DNA from: an uncultured Bacteroidales bacterium | GTDB lineage: Bacteria; Bacteroidota; Bacteroidia; Bacteroidales; Paludibacteraceae | Assembly: GCA_900319005.1 (NCBI GenBank) | Contig: ONMV01000001.1 | Span: 1 to 64,000 of the forward strand | DNA length: 64,000 bases | Direction of reading: 5' to 3' | Part shown: in pieces, positions 1 through 5,690 of the stretch | Position numbering within the stretch: position 1 is the stretch's first letter | How the letters are laid out: each line of letters begins with the position of its first letter | The notes under the pieces: model-generated | What the model was told of the DNA's origin: nothing | Seen by the model: only the letters and a program-made list of their open reading frames with translations | Database searches by the model: none | Made by a program: the position numbers and the translations under genes

Positions 1-1
1 T

Positions 2-256
2 GCGTTCACCCGTGAGAACCCGTCGGCTGTTGTTGTGGCTGGTCAAGGTAACCTCACCCTCGCAGCTGACAAAGAGGGTACTTATACCTTCACTTGGACT
101 TACGAGACCAACACCCTGACGATTACCTTCCCGACTACGACAGCTTTGGATAACACCGCTGCTCAAGAAAAGGCTACTAAGATCCTCCGCAATGGTCAGA
201 TCTTCATCATCAAGGGAGACAAGATGTACAATGTAATGGGAGCGGTTATCCGCTAA
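2..256 (+). CDS. C-terminal end of a secreted protein (partial)
   Basis: The frame is open from the window edge, so only the last 84 residues are visible. They contain a beta-rich stretch (YTFTWTYETNTLTITFP) followed by a short low-complexity hinge and the tail KILRNGQIFIIKGDKMYNVM then GAVIR. Tails of the form 'ENGQ-I-I-GDK-YN-MG' are common at the C-termini of exported Bacteroidales proteins and resemble sorting or anchoring tails of type IX cargo; that assignment is an inference. The beta-rich part recalls carbohydrate-binding modules, but too little is visible to name a fold. A strong terminator follows 36 nt downstream. Confidence 0.6.
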   Translation, partial: AFTRENPSAVVVAGQGNLTLAADKEGTYTFTWTYETNTLTITFPTTTALDNTAAQEKATKILRNGQIFIIKGDKMYNVMGAVIR

Positions 257-264
257 TCTTCTGC

Positions 265-284
265 ACGATGCATTGATGCATCGT
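265..284. repeat. Perfect inverted repeat between terminal gene and terminator
   Basis: ACGATGCA, loop TTGA, TGCATCGT: an 8-bp perfect hairpin just after the stop codon at 256. It has no T-run of its own and lies directly upstream of the stronger terminator, so it may be an RNA 3' stabilising hairpin. Confidence 0.5.
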
Positions 285-291
285 CAAACAA

Positions 292-323
292 AATGGGGAA
301 CGCATTCCGCGTTCCCCATTTTT
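292..323 (+). terminator. Intrinsic terminator of the secreted-protein gene
   Basis: 12-bp perfect stem AATGGGGAACGC / GCGTTCCCCATT with a 5-nt loop, then a T-run. It lies between two convergent genes and could also work on the minus strand, where an A/T-rich tract follows it. Confidence 0.85.
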
Positions 324-330
324 CGTTTTC

Positions 331-372
331 TCAATTGTCAATTCTCAATTGTCAATTCTCAATTATCAATTA
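331..372. repeat. Heptad array, six TCAATTn units
   Basis: Six consecutive 7-bp units TCAATT followed by G, C, G, C, A, A. The array overlaps the 3' end of dprA: on the minus strand it encodes the last residues I-I-D-N and the TGA stop of DprA. It is one of many such arrays in this window. Confidence 0.9.
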
Positions 373-1435
373 TCCTATACACCCCTCCCGGCAGCGATCG
401 TACCATCCCTTGCATCTCCATCATCATCAGTTCGGACGCAACATCGCTATAGGGCATCTCTGTCTCCATCACTAACAGGTTAATGTGCATTCCGTCTTCG
501 GCTTCTTGCAGCAGTTCCAGTAACTTTCTCTGTTGGGGTGTTACCTCTTCCGTTAGTCCGATGATACTGGTTTGAATCGCTTTCTTTGGTGTCGTGCGCG
601 TTTTCCATCCCATCGCCCCGATTAAATCCTCTGCGGAATCGATCAAGTGCGCTTTGTTATCTCTGATCAGATGATTGCACCCGCAGGATGAAGGATCATT
701 CGGTCTCCCGGGAATAGCAAATAAATCGCGATTATAATCGATTGCCATTCGTGCGGTGACCAAACTCCCGCCTTTCTCCCTGCTCTCTACGACCACTACC
801 GCGTCCGCCAAACCTGCCACAATGCGGTTCCTCTGTATGAAGTTTTGTGCAAGAGGCTCATTACCAGAAGTGAACTCAGTCAATATACCTCCGTTTCCTA
901 ACGCGCGGATAGCATCTTGACGATGCGCATAAGGATAAATCCTGTCGAGTCCGTGTGCTGGCACAATGATCGTTGGTATCCCGCAGTCCATAGCTGCCCT
1001 ATGTGCAGTTATATCTATCCCGTACGCTCCTCCGCTCACAATCGTCACCTGCTCTAACTGCTCATGTAATTCCTTCACAAACGTGGTCGTTAACTCCTTG
1101 CCCCGTTCCGTCGGACGACGAGTGCCGACAATACTCACGATATACCCCTCTGAAGGATGCATATCCCCTTTCCCGTATAACACAATCGGGCGGTCGGGAC
1201 ATTGAAGAAGCCGATAGGGATAATCCTTGTCGCTCAGTGTCCATACTTGTATCCCGTGTTCATGAATCCATGCCAGCTCTTGCTCGGCTCTCAATAGTGC
1301 TTCTCTCATCCCCGGCTCGTCGATATGCTTCCATGCCTCTTCGGCGGAACCGTAGTGCCCGATCAACGCCAGACTCTTTCGTAATTTTGTCCGGAAAAGT
1401 ACTGAAAGCGCAATATCATATAGCGCATTACTCAT
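359..1435 (-). CDS. dprA: DNA-processing protein DprA
   Basis: DprA loads RecA on incoming single-stranded DNA during natural transformation. The Rossmann-like DNA-binding domain is clear: GTRR at about residues 104-107, SGGAYGID at 134-141, then the LTEF, QRNRIVAGLA and KGGSLVTA motifs. A C-terminal winged-helix-like region (DML1 type) occupies roughly residues 300-358. I start it at the ATG at 1435, which overlaps the vanZ-like gene by 8 nt; the frame is open to 1474 but the extra residues look spurious. It is the last gene of a upp-vanZ-dprA run. The final four codons and the stop lie in a heptad repeat, so the extreme C-terminus has been remodelled. Confidence 0.93.
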   Translation of the reverse strand: MSNALYDIALSVLFRTKLRKSLALIGHYGSAEEAWKHIDEPGMREALLRAEQELAWIHEHGIQVWTLSDKDYPYRLLQCPDRPIVLYGKGDMHPSEGYIVSIVGTRRPTERGKELTTTFVKELHEQLEQVTIVSGGAYGIDITAHRAAMDCGIPTIIVPAHGLDRIYPYAHRQDAIRALGNGGILTEFTSGNEPLAQNFIQRNRIVAGLADAVVVVESREKGGSLVTARMAIDYNRDLFAIPGRPNDPSSCGCNHLIRDNKAHLIDSAEDLIGAMGWKTRTTPKKAIQTSIIGLTEEVTPQQRKLLELLQEAEDGMHINLLVMETEMPYSDVASELMMMEMQGMVRSLPGGVYRIIDN

Positions 1436-1868
1436 GGTTCGAACGGTCAAGGTATCGGGATCTCGTGACCTCAAAGATTCCGAATAAGATTATACCGATG
1501 AGGGCGCCGATAGCATCTGCATACAGATCCGCCATCTCGCCTGAACGTGTGAGCGTGCAGTACCGCTGCAGTATCTCCATCAGCGCACCGTAACTCGTTG
1601 CTAACGCGCATACGTATAAATAGGTACGTACGCGCATACGCGCATCGCGCCTCACACCGGCCATCATACTGATCGCCAGCACGGCATATAGCACTCCGTG
1701 CGCCAGCTTGTCGCTCACTGTGATCGCTTGCGGCATCTGCGGGTTCTCCCATAGGCTCGCGATAGCAATAACGATAGCTGTCAGTACTGCCGGAATAAAT
1801 TCAATATGTGAGTTGGGTTTAGCGATCGGACAGATGGACTTTAACACCGTAACACAAATCACCGGCAT
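1428..1868 (-). CDS. VanZ-like family membrane protein
   Basis: A 146-residue protein with about four hydrophobic segments: residues 24-40, a helix around SDKLAHGVLYAVLAISMMAG, one around 90-105, and one near 125-140. The SDKLAH motif before the second helix is typical of the VanZ-like family (PF04892), small membrane proteins of mostly unknown function; only VanZ itself is linked to teicoplanin resistance. The proposed ATG overlaps the end of upp by 50 nt, which is long; a non-ATG start nearer 1820 is possible. It overlaps the dprA start, so the three genes are probably cotranscribed. Confidence 0.75.
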   Translation of the reverse strand: MPVICVTVLKSICPIAKPNSHIEFIPAVLTAIVIAIASLWENPQMPQAITVSDKLAHGVLYAVLAISMMAGVRRDARMRVRTYLYVCALATSYGALMEILQRYCTLTRSGEMADLYADAIGALIGIILFGIFEVTRSRYLDRSNHE

Positions 1869-2490
1869 CTCCTAATCCCGGCACGATATATTTCTTCTCG
1901 TTCAGGATCGGATCAACAGCTGCGCACCATAGTGTCACATCCTCGCGGTCGTTGAGCGTGCGGCGCATGTATTCAATGGATTGCGGTGTGGCGATTGCGC
2001 AGCATAGATGCGTGTGCTTGGGCTGACCGTGTTTGAGCAATGCCAGATAGCCCACCTCCATCGACATACCTGTCGCTAACATCGGATCAGCCACTATCAG
2101 GGTCTTGCCATCTATTATCGGCGCAGCCATGTACTCCGCTACAATCTCCAACTTCCCCTCTGCGTTCACCTGGCGGTAAGCACTCAGAAATGCATTCTCT
2201 GCGCGGTCAAAGATATTCAGAAAACCTTGGTGTAACGGCATTCCTGCGCGAAGAATAGTGGCTAATACTAACTGCTCGTCCGGGATGTTAACCGTCGCCT
2301 TTGCTAACGGGGTCTGTACCTCCGTCGGCTTGTAAGCCAATTCCTTGCTTAACTCGATTGCCATCACTTCACCGATACGCTCGATGTTACGGCGAAAACG
2401 CATCGGGTCTTTCTGGATATGCACGTCGCGGATCTCACTCAAAAACTGATTGAGCACACTATTTTGCTCGGATAAGTTAATTACTTTCAT
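1819..2490 (-). CDS. upp: Uracil phosphoribosyltransferase
   Basis: Converts uracil and PRPP to UMP in pyrimidine salvage. The PRPP-binding loop is visible as VADPMLATGMSM (residues about 133-144), preceded by the LRAGMPLHQG segment and followed by the PGLGDAGD uracil-binding region near the C-terminus. With the start at the ATG at 2490 the protein has 223 residues, usual for the family; an upstream extension to 2514 runs into the promoter -7 box and is rejected. Transcription probably starts at the minus-strand promoter at 2512-2543, which overlaps the promoter of the divergent DUF5063 gene. Confidence 0.95.
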   Translation of the reverse strand: MKVINLSEQNSVLNQFLSEIRDVHIQKDPMRFRRNIERIGEVMAIELSKELAYKPTEVQTPLAKATVNIPDEQLVLATILRAGMPLHQGFLNIFDRAENAFLSAYRQVNAEGKLEIVAEYMAAPIIDGKTLIVADPMLATGMSMEVGYLALLKHGQPKHTHLCCAIATPQSIEYMRRTLNDREDVTLWCAAVDPILNEKKYIVPGLGDAGDLCYGVKVHLSDR

Positions 2491-2511
2491 GATAATTTTC
2501 GTTTTACGGCA

Positions 2512-2543
2512 CAAAGGTACAAAAAAATTTGCATATGTGCAAA
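2512..2543 (-). promoter_or_regulatory. Promoter of upp (-33 TTTG, -7 TACCTTTG)
   Basis: On the minus strand, TTTG (plus coordinates 2540-2543) is followed after exactly 20 nt by TACCTTTG (2512-2519), the Bacteroidetes sigma-ABfr consensus. The -33 box is one arm of the palindrome TTTGCATATGTGCAAA shared with the opposing promoter. Confidence 0.8.
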
Positions 2544-2559
2544 ATTTTTACTATCTTTG
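2528..2559 (+). promoter_or_regulatory. Promoter of the DUF5063 gene
   Basis: TTTG at 2528-2531, 20-nt spacer, TATCTTTG at 2552-2559. The -33 elements of this promoter and the upp promoter cross over inside the same 16-bp palindrome, so simultaneous occupancy by two polymerases looks impossible. Confidence 0.8.
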
Positions 2560-2583
2560 CGCGATTTTTTTGATAATTGGCTT

Positions 2584-3096
2584 ATGCAAAACTTCATTTA
2601 TAGGGATTCTACTATCGCTTTTGTTACTGCGGCAGCGCAGACTTGCCTCTTATTGGAGAAGGTTCAAGAGCATGATCGCAGCGAATGGATTGAGCAACTT
2701 CTGCGTCTCCTCCCTGTCCTCTATCTCCGTACGCGCTTATTGGATTCGGAGACCGCAATGACCGAAGACGAACCCCAGCGATTTGTTACCGAGGAGGATT
2801 ATAATTTTGTCCTCGTTGGGATCCGTGAGACACTCGGTTCGGATGATGCCTATCTCGATGTCTTTGTGGATCAGGGCGTTTATACTGACGAGGTGCAAAC
2901 TTCCTATATCTCCGAAACCCTTGCTGATATCTATCAGGAACTCAAGGACTTAGCTGCGGCTTTTCAGTCGGGTAACGAACCCGTTATGCACGATGCCGTC
3001 GTCGCTTGTAGGGAGGCGTTTGATGTACATTGGGGACAAAAACTCTTAGCTGCCCTTCGTGCCCTTCATCCTCTTGCGTTAAACACTGATTTGTAA
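2584..3096 (+). CDS. DUF5063 domain protein
   Basis: A 170-residue acidic, all-helical protein matching DUF5063, a Bacteroidetes family without a known function. The start at ATG 2584 (M-Q-N-F-I-Y) is chosen because an upstream TTG at 2557 lies inside the -7 box. No signal peptide or membrane segment is seen, so it is probably cytoplasmic. It precedes a DEDDy exonuclease gene, a linkage I recall as frequent in this phylum, which hints at a role in nucleic-acid metabolism but proves nothing. The stop codon TAA lies within a GTAAATC/GTAAATT repeat filling the gap to the next gene. Confidence 0.8.
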   Translation: MQNFIYRDSTIAFVTAAAQTCLLLEKVQEHDRSEWIEQLLRLLPVLYLRTRLLDSETAMTEDEPQRFVTEEDYNFVLVGIRETLGSDDAYLDVFVDQGVYTDEVQTSYISETLADIYQELKDLAAAFQSGNEPVMHDAVVACREAFDVHWGQKLLAALRALHPLALNTDL

Positions 3097-3123
3097 ATCG
3101 TAAATTTGTAAATCATAAATTTG
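3091..3123. repeat. Repeat of GTAAATC / GTAAATTT units
   Basis: About four imperfect units spanning the stop codon of the DUF5063 gene and the TTG start of the exonuclease gene. The same unit recurs at 10030-10060 and 35905-35970. Confidence 0.75.
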
Positions 3124-3945
3124 TTTTACCCGATTCATCATATTAACAGGGACCTCCTGCAGTTCATGCCCGTTGTCTCTTTTGAGGGAGAAGTCATCGT
3201 CGTGGACCGCGAGGAGCAGATCCCGGAGGCGGTCGCATATCTCTCGCAGCAATCGGTCTTAGGCGTCGATACCGAGGCGCGTCCCAGTTTTCAGCGCGGG
3301 ATACATTACCCCACAGCGCTCGTTCAGATAGCTACTCATGAACGCTGTTACCTCTTCCGCCTAACCCATATCGGCATGCCTCAAGCCCTTGCGGATATAT
3401 TTGCCAATCCGGACATCTGTAAGGTCGGCTTGGCGTTCAAGGATGATATCAACGGGCTTCGCCGACGTCGTAATTTCACGCCCGCTAACTGCATCGACGT
3501 ACAATCGATGGTTATGCAATACGGTATTTTCGATTTGGGACTGCAAAAAATCTTCGCTATCTGTTTCGGTAAGAAAATCTCTAAAACTCAGCAACTGACC
3601 AACTGGGAGAATACCCATCTCACGCCCGAGCAGGCTCGTTATGCCTCTACCGATGCCTGGGCTACTCTCCTGATATACGAGGATCTCCTTGCCCATGAGC
3701 ATCTCGCCCCAAAAGAGGTCGAAGCCCTCAAACGCCAGGAGAAAGAGCGCATGATCGAGCATCAACAGGAGATTCAGGACCAGCGCCTCCGTGAGCAAGG
3801 CATTGAACCGCCGCCTCATATCTCACTCGAAGAGCGTGAGGCACGGCAGGCAGCTAAGAGACGTGAATCACGCAAACGCAAACGTCAGCGTCAGGCTGCC
3901 CGAAAAAAGAATAATAATCCTAAGAAACCGCAGAAAAAACAATAA
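3121..3945 (+). CDS. DEDDy 3'-5' exonuclease domain protein (RNase D-like)
   Basis: The 3'-5' exonuclease fold of the RNase D / WRN type is recognised from D50-T-E52, FKDD (D108/D109) and Y174-x3-D178, the four acidic residues plus tyrosine that bind two metals. The exonuclease domain fills residues about 25-195; the remainder is a charged coiled-coil and an extremely basic tail rich in K and R, which probably binds nucleic acid. There is no HRDC domain, so it is not a full RNase D. No ATG fits the N-terminus expected for the family; the likely start is the TTG at 3121, inside a short repeat. Cytoplasmic. Confidence 0.85.
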   Translation: MFYPIHHINRDLLQFMPVVSFEGEVIVVDREEQIPEAVAYLSQQSVLGVDTEARPSFQRGIHYPTALVQIATHERCYLFRLTHIGMPQALADIFANPDICKVGLAFKDDINGLRRRRNFTPANCIDVQSMVMQYGIFDLGLQKIFAICFGKKISKTQQLTNWENTHLTPEQARYASTDAWATLLIYEDLLAHEHLAPKEVEALKRQEKERMIEHQQEIQDQRLREQGIEPPPHISLEEREARQAAKRRESRKRKRQRQAARKKNNNPKKPQKKQ

Positions 3946-3948
3946 CTT

Positions 3949-5361
3949 ATGAAACGATATCTTTTATCTTTTGTCTTTGTTCTTTGCTCTTTGTCCCTGT
4001 TCGCAAAGATCAAATACGTCTTCTATTTTATCGGAGATGGAATGGGCTCTAATCAGGTCCTCGCCTCCGAGATGTATTACTCGGCGCTGAAGGGTCAACC
4101 CTTAGGTCGTGTACAGACGCTCATGACCACTTTCCCCTTCTCCGGCAATGCTTCTACCTATTCGGCGTCGAACGGAATCACCGATTCCGCTGCGGCGGGT
4201 ACATGCTTGGCTACGGGATCCAAGACTACGAATGGTACCCTCGGCCTTGATCCGAATGGCAAAAGGCTCACCACTATCGCGGAGGAACTCAAAGAGCAAG
4301 GGTGGGGAATAGGTATCATGACCACCGTCGCTATCGATCATGCTACGCCCGCAGCCTTTTACGCACACGTGCAGGAACGAGACGAGTACTATAAGATCGG
4401 CAAACAGCTCTGTTCATCAGAGTTTGATTTCTTCGGCGGAGCCGGTTTCCATCATCCTCAGGGCAAACACGATGATAAATCCGCTAACCTCTATCGCGAA
4501 GCCCGGAAAGCTGGGTACACCATCGCGCATGGCTATAAAGAGGCACTCGAAATAACGCAGTCTCATGATCACAATGTCTCGAAGATGATCCTCGTCCAGA
4601 CATCTGACACTGGCATGGTACATGGTTCGAACCTCCCGTACGCTATTGATCGTAAGGAGGGGGACCTCACTCTCGCCCGGATTGTCTCCACCGCTATCCC
4701 CTTCCTTGAGGCACGTCACGACCGCTTCTTTATGATGGTGGAAGGGGGAATGATTGATTATGCCTGTCATGGGGATGATGCCGCTACAGCTATCGGCGAA
4801 GTATGGGACATGGATGAGGCGATGAAAGTGGCGTACGCTTTCTATGAGAAGCACCCTGACGAGACCCTTATCCTCGTCACAGCCGACCATGAGACTGGAG
4901 GACTCGCTCTTGGGAATAGCGATTATACGCTCCATCTTGATCAGCTCCGCCATCAGAAATGTTCGGCGTGGGTACTCTCCGATCTCTTCACCAAACTCTT
5001 CAAAGAAAATGAGAAACCCTCATGGAAACAGGTTCAGGCTATCTATCGCGAACAACTCGGTTTCTGGGACTCCGTGGAGATCGCCGATGAGGAAGAGGAC
5101 GAACTCGAAGACCTCTATGAGGCGGCGGTCAAACATCAGACCGAGGACACCAAGACCATGTACAAAACCATCAATAAACTGGGTGATGCTGGAATAGCGC
5201 TCCTCAATAAAAAAGCCCATATCGGCTGGACCACTCGCGCTCATACTGCCCATTCGGTACCTGTTTTCGCAATCGGACCGAACGCGCAAATTTTCTCAGG
5301 ATGGCATGATAATACGGAAATTGTGCCGCTTCTTCGACGTGCAATACAGAATTTGCCGTAA
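3949..5361 (+). CDS. Alkaline phosphatase
   Basis: Secreted metallo-phosphomonoesterase of the PF00245 family, 470 residues. An N-terminal signal peptide ends near residue 19 (LSLFA-K). Visible active-site features are D30 in IGDGMGS, nucleophile S80 in TDSAAAGT, the DHATPAAFYAH segment, VEGGMIDYACHGDD, TADHETGG and a final histidine in RAHTAHSVPVFA. These provide the usual zinc and magnesium ligands. It starts 3 nt after the exonuclease stop, so the two genes are probably cotranscribed. An acidic insertion with EEEDELEDLYE (about residues 380-395) looks like a surface loop. No Pho-box could be recognised. Confidence 0.93.
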   Translation: MKRYLLSFVFVLCSLSLFAKIKYVFYFIGDGMGSNQVLASEMYYSALKGQPLGRVQTLMTTFPFSGNASTYSASNGITDSAAAGTCLATGSKTTNGTLGLDPNGKRLTTIAEELKEQGWGIGIMTTVAIDHATPAAFYAHVQERDEYYKIGKQLCSSEFDFFGGAGFHHPQGKHDDKSANLYREARKAGYTIAHGYKEALEITQSHDHNVSKMILVQTSDTGMVHGSNLPYAIDRKEGDLTLARIVSTAIPFLEARHDRFFMMVEGGMIDYACHGDDAATAIGEVWDMDEAMKVAYAFYEKHPDETLILVTADHETGGLALGNSDYTLHLDQLRHQKCSAWVLSDLFTKLFKENEKPSWKQVQAIYREQLGFWDSVEIADEEEDELEDLYEAAVKHQTEDTKTMYKTINKLGDAGIALLNKKAHIGWTTRAHTAHSVPVFAIGPNAQIFSGWHDNTEIVPLLRRAIQNLP

Positions 5362-5374
5362 AAATGCAATTATA

Positions 5375-5406
5375 TTTGCATATTTGCAAAATTTTTTGTA
5401 CCTTTG
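5375..5406 (+). promoter_or_regulatory. Promoter upstream of the small membrane protein and parC
   Basis: TTTG 5375-5378, 20-nt spacer, TACCTTTG 5399-5406. The -33 box begins a perfect palindrome TTTGCATATTTGCAAA (5375-5390). The transcript would start near 5412 and carry a leader of about 105 nt containing a direct repeat. Confidence 0.8.
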
Positions 5407-5423
5407 CACGCAATTACAAAAAA

Positions 5424-5498
5424 TCTGTCAGCGAAGCGGTCTTTCAGGCGACTTTATCGCCGGTCTGTCAGCGAAGCGGTCTGTCAGTGAAACGGTCT
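5424..5498. repeat. Direct repeats with CAGCGAAGCGGTCT core
   Basis: Units TCTGTCAGCGAAGCGG at 5424, 5464 and, with two changes, 5480, plus a degenerate unit starting 5440. A related unit (AACAGCGCAAGCGGTCT) occurs at 26500-26548 inside the efflux fusion gene. Here it lies in the 5' leader of the next genes. Confidence 0.85.
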
Positions 5499-5518
5499 AA
5501 TTATGAAATAATTAATAT

Positions 5519-5683
5519 ATGAATTCAGCTTTAAAGTATCTGGGAGTTGTACTCCTTTTGTTGGGCGTCGTTTGCCTCGTTGTTTATAAATACGCTATGC
5601 CGGAGAACTGGCTGCTTGTCAGCGCAATGGTTCTCGAGGTAGCAGGTATCTTCGCCTATATCTTCATCAATAAGAAAGGATAA
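5519..5683 (+). CDS. Small two-helix membrane protein
   Basis: A 54-residue frame starting ATG AAT TCA and ending TAA 8 nt before parC. It has two hydrophobic helices (residues about 7-25 and 33-50) separated by KYAMPENW, and ends N-K-K-G. Short leader, promoter upstream and tight spacing to parC argue that it is real. I do not recognise a characterised homologue; the pattern resembles small conserved inner-membrane proteins of Bacteroidales. Confidence 0.65.
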   Translation: MNSALKYLGVVLLLLGVVCLVVYKYAMPENWLLVSAMVLEVAGIFAYIFINKKG

Positions 5684-5690
5684 CTGAGGC

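Noticed and set aside
293..475. 60-codon plus-strand frame after the first gene
   Set aside because: It spans the terminator hairpin and the heptad array and then runs antisense to dprA.
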